64,000 bases of DNA from positions 1 to 64,000 of the forward strand of contig NZ_AUIJ01000003.1 of assembly GCF_000423645.1 (NCBI RefSeq). Reading direction: 5' to 3'. The position numbers and the translations under genes are program-made. Each line of letters begins with the position of its first letter. The first letter of the stretch is position 1. The notes beneath the pieces are model-generated. The model was given only the letters and a program-made list of their open reading frames with translations, had not been told where the DNA came from and did not search any database. Positions 7,282 through 15,787 of the stretch are shown in pieces. Origin of the DNA: Sediminimonas qiaohouensis DSM 21189. Lineage in GTDB: Bacteria > Pseudomonadota > Alphaproteobacteria > Rhodobacterales > Rhodobacteraceae.

Positions 7282-10200
7282 ATGAAATTCGACCAGTTGC
7301 TTGACGTCGACCGCGCGGAACTTGGAACAAAGAAAAATCAGGCAGAGCGCAGGGCGTTCATACGTGATTGGATCGATCGAAATCAGAAAAGGCTGGCGGC
7401 GACACTCGGGTTGGGTGCGCTGGCGCTTCCGGCCCTGGCGCAGGCCCAGGCGGCTGGGGGTCTGGTCAGCCTTTCGGATATCCAGGGTGTCGCGTCGGTG
7501 CAGCAGCAAGTTGGTGGCGCGCTGAACCTCACGTTGACCAATGGCCAAGTCGTTCAGGTTGCGGCGGTGGATGTCGGTGTGACTGCCAACGGGGCGCTGG
7601 CCATCAGCCAGGCGGCGGCGGATTTCGTAATTGAACTGGCCGCGGCACAGGCAGGTCTGGCTGGCGGCGGGATCGCCGCGGGTGCCGCGGGGGCGGGTGC
7701 CGCGGGCCTGGGCCTCGCTGGGGTGGCCTTGGGTGCCGGTGGCGGCGGCGGTGATGGCGATGTTGGTCCCACCTACTATAACTTGACGGACACCACGGTT
7801 TCGCCGCCCTCGGTACAGGACCTGGTCGGAACGGCGCCGGCGGGCGACGCGGAAGATGTCAAGGTTACCATCGGCGAGGGCCCCGATGCCGTGACGCTGA
7901 TCGCGTATCAGGACGGGGCGGGCGAGTGGCAATTGCCCGTGTTGAGCCCGGCCCTGCAGCAATCGGTGCAGAACAATTTGCAGGGAGAACAGCAGGCATC
8001 CTTTACCGCGACCAAAGCCGGTGTGGATGACCAGAACAACCCCATCGAAGAAGAGGTCAACGCCGGCTCGGCGACCATCGTCGTTGACACAATCCCGCCA
8101 GTTGTCGCGATCACGACGCCGATCGCGGTTGATGGCGTGATCAACGCGGCAGAGCAGGGTAATCCGCTGACCGTTTCGGGGACGAGCGACGCCGAGGACG
8201 GGCAGGTCGTGACCGTTGGGTTCAACGGTGCGCAATACACCGCGACGGTGGCGTCGGGTGCATGGAGCGCGGACATCCCGGCGGCGGACCTGAGCGGGCT
8301 GAGCAGCGGCGACACGCTGGCGCTGACCGCCGACGTGAGCGACGCGGCGGGCAACCCGGCGGTGCAGGCCACAACGAGTATCGACACGGATTTCGTGGCG
8401 ACGGTTTCCATCGACGCGATCGGTGGCGTTGATGGGCTGGCGACAGTTGACCAGTTCTTTGACCTGACGGTGACCGGCACGAGCGGTGGCGTCGAGGACA
8501 ACCAAATGCTGACGCTGACGTTTGGCGGTACGGATTACGGCCCCGTGGCCGTGACGGGCGGCACCTGGAGCGTGACGATCCCGCAAGCGGACATGGAGGC
8601 GTTCGGCACCAACGTGACGTCGATCGGGGCCAGCGTGACGGTCACGGACGTGGCGGGCAACGTCGCGACCGACAGCGCGACCGTGCCGGCCGATTTCACA
8701 GCGCCGCCGTTCCAGATCGACGCGCCGGCGGATGGCTTGGTCCTGAACGCGGCGACGGCTGCGGTGGATCTGGACGTGACGGGCGCGACGCTGGCGAATG
8801 CCGATGTGACGGTGACGATCGACGGGGTTCAGAAGACCACGACAGCGGATGCCAACGGCGATTGGAGCGTGACTTTTGCGGCGGCGACCGACTTGCCCGC
8901 CACCGACGGCGCTTACCAGATTGCCGCAAGCGGCACCCTGAACGGCAACCCGATTGCGAGTGTGAACAGCGCCTTGGGCATCGACACGGTCGCGCCTACG
9001 CTTGCGATCACCACGCCGATCGCGGTTGATGACGTGATCAACGCGGCGGAGCAGGGCAATCCGCTGACCGTTTCGGGGACCACCGATGCCGAGGACGGGC
9101 AGGAGGTGACCGTTGGCTTCAACGGTGCGCAATACACCGCGACGGTGGCGTCGGGTGCCTGGAGCGCGGACATCCCGGCGGCGGACCTGAGCGGGCTAAG
9201 CAGTGGCGACACGCTGGCGCTGACCGCCGACGTGAGCGACGCGGCGGGCAACCCGGCGGTGCAGGCCACAACGAGTATCGACACGGATTTCGTGGCGCCG
9301 ACCCTAGCCATCAGCGACCTTGGCGGTATCAGCGAAGGTGGAACGATGCTTGTCGCCGACCTTCTTGATGGGGGTGGTGCGGATCTGGGCACCGTGACCC
9401 TGAGCGGGACCTCGGATGAGAATGGCCGCGATGTCACGGTGACAATTGGCAATGCCACGCCTTTGACCGCGACCGTTGTGGGCGGGTTGTGGAGCGTGGA
9501 GGTTGCCACCTCGACCATCCTGGCCGAGTTGGGCGGGTCGGCCACGGCGACTATCGGTGCCAGCATCTCGGACGCGGCGGGCAACCCGACCACGGCCAAC
9601 CTGGGCTTTGGCGTGGATCTGTCGCCCAGCATCGACATCACGACCCCGGCCCCGGCAATCGTGCTGGGCCTGGATCAGTACGAGGGGGGCTTGACCGTCG
9701 ATGGCGACACCGTTTTCGCGCCTGAAACGAATACCGTGACCGTCGAGATCGTTGATGGCGGCAATGTCGTGCAAGCAACGGCAACCGGCACGGTCGGGGC
9801 AGATGGCACATGGACGGCGACATTCTCGGCCGGCGATATCGCGGGGTTGCCGGACCTGGCATCCCTGAGCGTGAAGGCCAGCGTCTCGAACGGGTACTAT
9901 CCGATGGTTCCGGCGACCGACAGCCAAGCCGTCACGACGGATTTCGAGCCGGTCATCGTGTTGAACCAGGTCGGTGATGACGGCGCGTTGATTCTCGCGG
10001 ATCTGGATCCAAACGCAACGACCCTTGATGGGACGACCCGGGGCGTTGAAGATGGACAATTGGTGACCGTGATCGTGCAAGACAGCGGCGGCACAACCTT
10101 GATCAACGATACGACAACAGTCAGTGGCGGGCAGTGGTCTTATGCGGTGCCGTCCGCGGCTATTGATTCCCTGATCGTCGGGGAAACATACAGCTTTACC

Positions 10201-11181
10201 GCCGATGTCAGCAACGCGGCGGCGCGTGCCGCGGCCACGGCCAGCCAGGATGCCGTCGGCTACGAGGAAGCGGCGTCATACCTCTATGCCAGCGCAGAAG
10301 CTGGCGGGGAACTGACCCTTGATATCATGGCCGACCCACGGTTCGAATTGCCGGCGGACAGGGGTGTGGCCCTGGGCGAGGGAGTCAGCTTTGATACGGG
10401 CGTGGTAAGCTATCTGTCCACGCCTGCGCCGACTTACGCAACTGGCTTGGCCGCGCTCACGAATGACACTAACGCGGCGACCGGTGAGGTGATTTTCGGC
10501 GCTACTGGTTTTCTGGATGCATCGATCGATCTGGCAACCGATCCGCTGGTGCAATTCGCCATGAATGTCGAGAACAGCAGCAGCATTATAGAGCTGGACA
10601 TCAACAACAGCGACACTGGCAACTATACAAGCATGATAGGTACCGCCAACGCGGACACCCTGACCGCAAAGGCGAATGATACGGTTTTGCAAGGGCGTGG
10701 GGGTGATGACTCCATCGATTCCACCGCACCTGGCGCAGACATCGTTCTGTTCGAGGCTGCAATTGCCGACAATGGCACCGACGCGGTTACCGGGTTCGAC
10801 GTGTCCGGCCCGCTGGCGGATCGGATCGGGTTTGTCGGACTGGACCACGCGGCCCTGCGCGGCACCGGCAGCGAATTCCAGATGGTTGCGGGCGGCGACA
10901 CCGTTGGTGCGGATGTCGGGCTTTTGGTGTTTTCCACGGCGCTGGGCGATGCGGCGGTGGCCACGGTAGAGACGGCTGTCGAGGGGTTAGTTGGATTGCA
11001 GGATAATGACAGGCTGTTTGTTTTGGCCGGGGACGACACCGATGCGAGCCTGATCAGTGTCGATATCGGGGCTGGCGGGGCGGTGACCGGAACGTCGGTT
11101 TATGCGGATTTCGACGGCATTGGCGCGCTGTCCGACGCAACGACGCAGAACATCATCGGCTTCGACGCCTACGTTCCGTAA
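7282..11181 (+). CDS. BapA/LapA-type Ig-repeat biofilm adhesin, type I secretion substrate
   Basis: A 1299-residue, strongly acidic, cysteine-poor protein. Residues 1-60 hold a charged head and a hydrophobic stretch (LAATLGLGALALPALA). Residues 61-125 resemble the BapA-prefix domain, with a Gly/Ala linker at about 128-158. Residues 160-1010 are tandem Ig-like beta-sandwich units with repeated VDTxPP, GTWSV and DxAGN signatures. The C-terminus carries an RTX-like GTANADTLTAKANDT segment and a GFDVSG/DRI region typical of type I secretion substrates. Two units (residues 276-373 and 575-672) are nearly identical even in DNA. The RBS is AAGAGG. Exporter genes lie just downstream. Likely role: attachment or biofilm; the ligand is unknown. 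Confidence 0.85.
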   Translation: MKFDQLLDVDRAELGTKKNQAERRAFIRDWIDRNQKRLAATLGLGALALPALAQAQAAGGLVSLSDIQGVASVQQQVGGALNLTLTNGQVVQVAAVDVGVTANGALAISQAAADFVIELAAAQAGLAGGGIAAGAAGAGAAGLGLAGVALGAGGGGGDGDVGPTYYNLTDTTVSPPSVQDLVGTAPAGDAEDVKVTIGEGPDAVTLIAYQDGAGEWQLPVLSPALQQSVQNNLQGEQQASFTATKAGVDDQNNPIEEEVNAGSATIVVDTIPPVVAITTPIAVDGVINAAEQGNPLTVSGTSDAEDGQVVTVGFNGAQYTATVASGAWSADIPAADLSGLSSGDTLALTADVSDAAGNPAVQATTSIDTDFVATVSIDAIGGVDGLATVDQFFDLTVTGTSGGVEDNQMLTLTFGGTDYGPVAVTGGTWSVTIPQADMEAFGTNVTSIGASVTVTDVAGNVATDSATVPADFTAPPFQIDAPADGLVLNAATAAVDLDVTGATLANADVTVTIDGVQKTTTADANGDWSVTFAAATDLPATDGAYQIAASGTLNGNPIASVNSALGIDTVAPTLAITTPIAVDDVINAAEQGNPLTVSGTTDAEDGQEVTVGFNGAQYTATVASGAWSADIPAADLSGLSSGDTLALTADVSDAAGNPAVQATTSIDTDFVAPTLAISDLGGISEGGTMLVADLLDGGGADLGTVTLSGTSDENGRDVTVTIGNATPLTATVVGGLWSVEVATSTILAELGGSATATIGASISDAAGNPTTANLGFGVDLSPSIDITTPAPAIVLGLDQYEGGLTVDGDTVFAPETNTVTVEIVDGGNVVQATATGTVGADGTWTATFSAGDIAGLPDLASLSVKASVSNGYYPMVPATDSQAVTTDFEPVIVLNQVGDDGALILADLDPNATTLDGTTRGVEDGQLVTVIVQDSGGTTLINDTTTVSGGQWSYAVPSAAIDSLIVGETYSFTADVSNAAARAAATASQDAVGYEEAASYLYASAEAGGELTLDIMADPRFELPADRGVALGEGVSFDTGVVSYLSTPAPTYATGLAALTNDTNAATGEVIFGATGFLDASIDLATDPLVQFAMNVENSSSIIELDINNSDTGNYTSMIGTANADTLTAKANDTVLQGRGGDDSIDSTAPGADIVLFEAAIADNGTDAVTGFDVSGPLADRIGFVGLDHAALRGTGSEFQMVAGGDTVGADVGLLVFSTALGDAAVATVETAVEGLVGLQDNDRLFVLAGDDTDASLISVDIGAGGAVTGTSVYADFDGIGALSDATTQNIIGFDAYVP
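8107..8400 (+). repeat. Duplicated Ig-domain DNA repeat, copy 1
   Basis: A 294-bp in-frame unit that recurs at 9004-9297 with only scattered base changes, spaced exactly 897 bp (299 codons). It encodes the segment from ITTPIAVDGVINAAEQGNPL to IDTDFVA. Confidence 0.9.
9004..9297 (+). repeat. Duplicated Ig-domain DNA repeat, copy 2
   Basis: Second copy of the 294-bp unit at 8107-8400. Its protein differs at a few positions (for example DDVINAAEQ for DGVINAAEQ, TTDAEDGQEV for TSDAEDGQVV). The near identity at synonymous sites implies recent duplication or gene conversion. Confidence 0.9.
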
Positions 11182-11219
11182 CCCGGGGTGTGCCCGCAGC
11201 AGGTGAAATCCGGGACCGC

Positions 11220-12086
11220 ATGGCCATGACCGAGACAGCGATGCCCAGCCAGTTCGTCCCGGTCAGCCAATCGCGGCACGGTGGCAGGTATTGGCGGCGG
11301 TTCACGTCCTACGACTTTGCGCGCGGGTTGCGGCAGGTTCCGATCGTATCGGGCGAGCACGAACAGATAGCGGCCAATTTTCCCATCCTGTTCCGCCCCT
11401 CCGGCCCGAAGGGCGCACAGTGGTGCGCGCCTATGGCCCTGTTGCGGTCGGCGCCGGTAGGGAACAGTGCCTTCGTCGCCGCGAACGGAAGCTGGCGGGC
11501 ACATTATGTGCCGTCGATCCTTCGGGTGCACCCGTTTGGCGCGCGGCCAGGGCGCCAACCCGAGGGCGGACCTGGCGAAGAAATACAGATGGCCCTGCTG
11601 GTGGATGAGGCAAGTGGCCTGATCTCGGACAATCCGGATGACGAGCCCTTTTTCGAAGCCGATGGCGAGATGGGCAAAGGGCTGGCGGAGGTTGTCGAGT
11701 TTTTCCGCCAGCGCACCATCGCTGCGCGCAAGACGCAGCTTGCCTCTGTCGCGTTGGCGCGGGCGGGGGTCATGAAACAGGTCGATCCGGATCAGCCCGG
11801 CATGGCGGATCTTGCGGAGTTCCAGGTAATCGATCGGGCGCGTTTTCAGGCACTGAGCGACACGGTAATTTCGCAGCTATTTCGCTCTGGTGCGCTGGCG
11901 CTGGCGTTTGCGCATTTCGTGTCGCTTTCGCATGTCGCTTTTTTGCACAATGTTGAAAAACACGTTGAAAATTTGCCGCCCGAGGGTACAAGTGCAGGGG
12001 TATTTAAAGACGAGCGGTCCGAGCGACTTAGCGATTTTCTAGACGCGCTGGCAGAGGCGCAGGATTTTGATCAAAGTGAGCATTAA
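11220..12086 (+). CDS. SapC-family protein
   Basis: A 288-residue protein of the SapC family, named for a gene of the Campylobacter fetus S-layer (sap) locus; its biochemical function is unknown. Family features include the N-terminal FVPVSQSRHGGRYWRRF segment, PIVSGEHEQIAANFPILFR, NSAFVAANGSWRAHYVPSIL with RVHPF, and ALLVDEASGLI. No signal peptide or membrane segment is evident, so it is probably cytoplasmic. The start is uncertain among GTG 11190, ATG 11220 and ATG 11226; ATG 11220 is chosen. It lies 38 bp after the adhesin gene and precedes the exporter genes. Its stop codon is inside a 16-bp tandem duplication. Confidence 0.88.
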   Translation: MAMTETAMPSQFVPVSQSRHGGRYWRRFTSYDFARGLRQVPIVSGEHEQIAANFPILFRPSGPKGAQWCAPMALLRSAPVGNSAFVAANGSWRAHYVPSILRVHPFGARPGRQPEGGPGEEIQMALLVDEASGLISDNPDDEPFFEADGEMGKGLAEVVEFFRQRTIAARKTQLASVALARAGVMKQVDPDQPGMADLAEFQVIDRARFQALSDTVISQLFRSGALALAFAHFVSLSHVAFLHNVEKHVENLPPEGTSAGVFKDERSERLSDFLDALAEAQDFDQSEH

Positions 12087-12178
12087 GCAAGGTGAGCGTT
12101 AAGACAGTGTTCATTTTTTCATGTGAGTAAATGATTGTCCGCTGTTTCGGCCTGAAAAGATAGAACCTGAGGGGTCTC

Positions 12179-13555
12179 ATGGTACCAGAACCAGCGCGCC
12201 GCCCGTGTCAGCGGGTTGGTTTCGCGTTAGCTGTGGTTGCTCTGTTCGCAGGATGCACCGAACAAGCGCGCGACACCGAAGTGGTCGCGCCAATGAGCGC
12301 GACCGAGGGTTCGGCATCGGCGAGTGCGGTTTCAACGCTGCGGTCGGCGCGGGTTTCCACTCGTTTGGCTGATACCGAATTTGGCCGGCGCATCGCGGTC
12401 GCGGTGCGTAGTAGCCCGGCCTTGCTTTTGGCCAGCGCCGCCATGCGCGAGGCGGAGGCGGGCGTGCAGGCGGAATCGGGCGCTTTCCTGCCCGAGGTGT
12501 CACTGGGTGCCGAGGCAACCAGCGCCCTGAACGGGCCTTCGCGCACAACGCCCTTGGTCGAGGTGACGCAACTGATTTATGACGGCGGTGCGAGCCGTAG
12601 TCGCTCCGCGGCCGCGCAAGCCAGGGTTGTGCAAAGTCGCAGCGACCGTATCTCAGAGTTGTCCACCGCGGCCTATGAGGCGGTGCGCGCGCATCAGGAC
12701 CTGCACTCGGCGCGGCAACGCCTGCGGCTGGCCGAGCGCAACCGCGGCGCACATGCGCGCATCCTGTCGCAGATCGAAGAGCGGGTAACAGCCGGCGCCG
12801 GGGCCGGTGCGGACCTGGAAACCGCGCGGTCGCGCCTTGCCAGTGCGCGCAGCCGCGAGGTTGAGGCGCGCGTGCAGCGCGACCGCGCCATTTCCGCCTA
12901 CAGCCAGGTGTTCGACACGATGCCGCCTGCCACGATTTCGGACACACCAAAAGCGCCGCCGCTGCCAGGGGGCGGCGATGTGCAGATCACGCATGACAGC
13001 CCTCGGTTGCGCAGTTTGAGTGCCAGCCTGAAGGCGGCGGAGGGCGATCTGGCGGCGGCGCGCGCCGCGCGCAGGCCGATGGTGTCCTTCGGGGTGACCG
13101 GTCAGCGCGACCTGAAGAAGTCCGGCGTTGATGTCGGTGTCAACCTTGGCCTTGACTATGATCTGGGCCTTCAGGGCCGGCAAAAGGCCGCGATCCGCCG
13201 CGCCGAGGCCCGTATGCAGCAGCTAGAAGCAGAGCGCGAGGCGCTGAGGCGGGACATCGTGCGTTCGCTTGCGGATGTGCGCGCCGATCAACGTGCGGGC
13301 AGCGCGCGTATCGCCGCTGCGCGCGATGCGGTTAACGCCAATGAGGCCGCAGTTGCGGCGGCGCTGGACCGGTTTTCGATCGGGCGGCAGAACCTGTTGG
13401 GGCTGCTGGATGCGCAGCGCGATCTGTATAACGCGGGCGAGGCCCTGATCACGGCAGAGCGGGAACTGGCACTGACGGGCTATGCCGCGCTGAGCCTGAC
13501 GGGCGACATATTGGATGCGTTCGATATCGTGGCTGATCTGGATCGTGGCATATGA
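12179..13555 (+). CDS. TolC-family outer-membrane efflux lipoprotein (type I secretion)
   Basis: A 458-residue outer-membrane factor. The N-terminus is a lipoprotein signal with lipobox LFAGC (acylated Cys at about residue 26). Two long TolC-type halves follow, rich in Ala/Arg/Glu heptads, with the beta-strand segments VEVTQLIYDGGASRSR and VNLGLDYDLGLQGRQK and the repeated LxxARxRL-type helices. It would form the outer-membrane tunnel of the type I system with the next two genes. GAGGGG lies just before the ATG. The last four bases overlap the ABC exporter start (ATGA). Confidence 0.92.
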   Translation: MVPEPARRPCQRVGFALAVVALFAGCTEQARDTEVVAPMSATEGSASASAVSTLRSARVSTRLADTEFGRRIAVAVRSSPALLLASAAMREAEAGVQAESGAFLPEVSLGAEATSALNGPSRTTPLVEVTQLIYDGGASRSRSAAAQARVVQSRSDRISELSTAAYEAVRAHQDLHSARQRLRLAERNRGAHARILSQIEERVTAGAGAGADLETARSRLASARSREVEARVQRDRAISAYSQVFDTMPPATISDTPKAPPLPGGGDVQITHDSPRLRSLSASLKAAEGDLAAARAARRPMVSFGVTGQRDLKKSGVDVGVNLGLDYDLGLQGRQKAAIRRAEARMQQLEAEREALRRDIVRSLADVRADQRAGSARIAAARDAVNANEAAVAAALDRFSIGRQNLLGLLDAQRDLYNAGEALITAERELALTGYAALSLTGDILDAFDIVADLDRGI

Positions 13556-15783
13556 TGGATGCGTCCGTGAACGTGCAGAACGATGGCACCGCAGCCGATC
13601 TGCGCATCGCGCGGCCGACCCCTGCCCCCGAAGATCACGGGCCGGGTATTGGGCCGAACCAGACGACGGCGCTTGAGAAATGCCTGCTTCATGTGGCGGC
13701 ATCGCTGGATCGGCCCACGACCTTGGCCAGCCTGCATGCGGCTCATTCAGGGGGCGATGGTGGGCTGGATATTCGCGCGGCGATCACCGCGGCGGAACGG
13801 GCGGGCATCCAGGCGGGGTTCGGCAAGCGCAAGCTCGCGGATTTCGACGGCACGCTATCCCCTGCCATCCTGTTGCTGGACCGAGGCAGGGCGGTTGTCC
13901 TGCACGACGTGCGCCCCGACGGCGCGCTGGTGATTTATGACCCCGACCTGGGCGATGCCCTGGGGCAGATCACGCGCGACAAGCTGGCGCAAACCTATAC
14001 GGGCTATGCCCTGTTGATGCGGGCATTGCACCGTGACGACATCACGGCGCAGCGGATCGGGCGCAGCGGGCATTGGTTCTGGTCCACGCTGGCGCAGAAC
14101 AGGTGGGCATATGCCCAGGTTATCCTTGCGGCGATGCTGGCAAATTTCCTGAGCCTGTCCACGTCATTGTTCATCATGGTGGTCTATGACCGCGTGTTGC
14201 CGAACGAGGCGATTGAATCCCTGATCGCGCTGACCGTGGGGGTTGGTATCGCGCTGTTTTTCGACTTTTTGATCAAATCGTTGCGCGCGGGGTTCATCGA
14301 TCGCGCCGGGCAGCGCGCCGATATGGCGATGGGGCGGCGTATCTTCGATCAGTTGCTGGACATGCAGATGGGCGCGCGCAAGGGATCGACCGGCGCAATG
14401 GCCAGTACCCTCCGCGAGTTCGAGACGCTGCGCGAGTTCTTCACCTCGGCGACGCTGGTGGCGGTTGTCGATCTTCCGTTCATCGTGCTGTTCATCGGGG
14501 TGGTTTACCTGATCGGCGGGCCGCTGGCGCTGGTGCCGGCGATAGCGGTGCCTGTGGTCTTGATCGTGGGGATCGCGGTGCAGCCGGTCCTGGCGCGGCT
14601 CGCCGAGCAGAGCTTTGCCGATGGGCAATCGAAACAGAGCGTCCTGGTGGAAACGGTTGTCGGGCTTGAAACGATCAAGTCGGTCGGCGCGTCGCGTCGG
14701 ATGCGCGCGCGGTGGGAAGACGCGATTTCCCGGCAATCCGATCATGGCATGAAAAGCCGCGCGGTGACGCAATTCGCGATCAACGCCACCGCCTTTACGC
14801 AGCAGGCCGCGCAGGTGATGATCGTGTTCTACGGCGTGTTCCTGATCACCTCGGGCGAGGCGAGCATGGGCGCGCTGATCGCCAGTGTCATCCTGACGGG
14901 GCGGACGCTGGCGCCATTGGCGCAACTGGCGCAGACGTTGACGCGGCTGAACCAGGCGCGCAGTTCGTACCGGAGCCTGAATGCCCTGATGCAGGCCGAT
15001 AGCGAACGGCCCGAGGGGCAAAGCTGGATCTCGCGACCGGTGCTGGAGGGCGAGATCACGTTCCAAGACGTGCATTTTGCCTATCCCGATCAGGCGGTAG
15101 ATGCCCTGCGGGGGGTGTCATTCACCATCAAGCCGGGCGAGAAGGTGGCGATCCTTGGCCGGATCGGATCGGGCAAAAGCACCATCGCGCGCCTGATGCT
15201 GGGGCTGTATCAGCCCAAGCAGGGCGCCGTTTTGGTGGATGGGATCGACATTCGCCAGATCGACCCGGGCGATTTGCGCCGCAACGTTGGCTCGGTCCTG
15301 CAGGATGTGTGGCTATTTAGCGGGACGGTGCGCGAAAACATCTCGATCGGGGCGATACGGCCCAATGATACCGATATCCTCAAGGCGGCGCGCCTGTCCG
15401 GGGTGGAGGATTTCATTTCCAAGCACCCGTCCGGTTATGATCTGGTTCTGGCCGAGCGGGGCGAGGGGTTGTCGGGCGGCCAGCGGCAGGCAATCAGCCT
15501 TGCCCGCGCGTTGGTGGGGCACCCGCCGATCGTGCTGATGGACGAGCCGACATCGTCGATGGACGTGCAGAACGAAGCGGCGGTGATCAAGAACCTCAAG
15601 CAGGAGCTGAGCGACCGCACGATGGTGGTCGTCACGCACCGCACCAGCCTGCTGGAGCTGGTGGATCGCATCATCGTCATCGACAACGGCAAGGTCAGCA
15701 TGGATGGTCCCAAATCCATGCTGAACCGGGCGACCGTGCGGCCCAGGGCGGCTGCGGGCGCCGACGCCGAGCTACGGGTGTAA
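13552..15783 (+). CDS. Type I secretion ABC transporter, LapB type with degenerate C39-like domain
   Basis: A 743-residue inner-membrane exporter. Residues about 40-165 form a C39-peptidase-like domain lacking the usual DCG catalytic motif; it probably binds substrate rather than cleaving it. Residues about 190-460 are the six-helix membrane domain (SLFIMVVYDRVLPNEA is typical). The nucleotide-binding domain has Walker A GRIGSGKST (about 536-544), signature LSGGQRQ (about 640) and Walker B VLMDEPT (about 661-667). The start overlaps the TolC-like stop by four bases, and the HlyD-type gene follows after 4 bp. The neighbouring Ig adhesin and VWD protein are the likely cargo. Confidence 0.94.
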   Translation: MMDASVNVQNDGTAADLRIARPTPAPEDHGPGIGPNQTTALEKCLLHVAASLDRPTTLASLHAAHSGGDGGLDIRAAITAAERAGIQAGFGKRKLADFDGTLSPAILLLDRGRAVVLHDVRPDGALVIYDPDLGDALGQITRDKLAQTYTGYALLMRALHRDDITAQRIGRSGHWFWSTLAQNRWAYAQVILAAMLANFLSLSTSLFIMVVYDRVLPNEAIESLIALTVGVGIALFFDFLIKSLRAGFIDRAGQRADMAMGRRIFDQLLDMQMGARKGSTGAMASTLREFETLREFFTSATLVAVVDLPFIVLFIGVVYLIGGPLALVPAIAVPVVLIVGIAVQPVLARLAEQSFADGQSKQSVLVETVVGLETIKSVGASRRMRARWEDAISRQSDHGMKSRAVTQFAINATAFTQQAAQVMIVFYGVFLITSGEASMGALIASVILTGRTLAPLAQLAQTLTRLNQARSSYRSLNALMQADSERPEGQSWISRPVLEGEITFQDVHFAYPDQAVDALRGVSFTIKPGEKVAILGRIGSGKSTIARLMLGLYQPKQGAVLVDGIDIRQIDPGDLRRNVGSVLQDVWLFSGTVRENISIGAIRPNDTDILKAARLSGVEDFISKHPSGYDLVLAERGEGLSGGQRQAISLARALVGHPPIVLMDEPTSSMDVQNEAAVIKNLKQELSDRTMVVVTHRTSLLELVDRIIVIDNGKVSMDGPKSMLNRATVRPRAAAGADAELRV

Positions 15784-15787
15784 GCGC

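Noticed and set aside
7276-9132. 618-codon open frame on the minus strand
   Set aside because: It lies wholly antisense to the adhesin gene, its Arg/His-rich translation has no recognisable domain, and long antisense frames are expected in this GC-rich repetitive gene.
8101-9298. Possible CRISPR-like repeat array
   Set aside because: The repeats are long, in-frame protein-coding Ig units with no spacer pattern, so this is a gene-internal duplication.
14164-15075. 303-codon minus-strand frame in the ABC exporter region
   Set aside because: Antisense to the exporter gene and rich in Arg/Gln/His without any motif.
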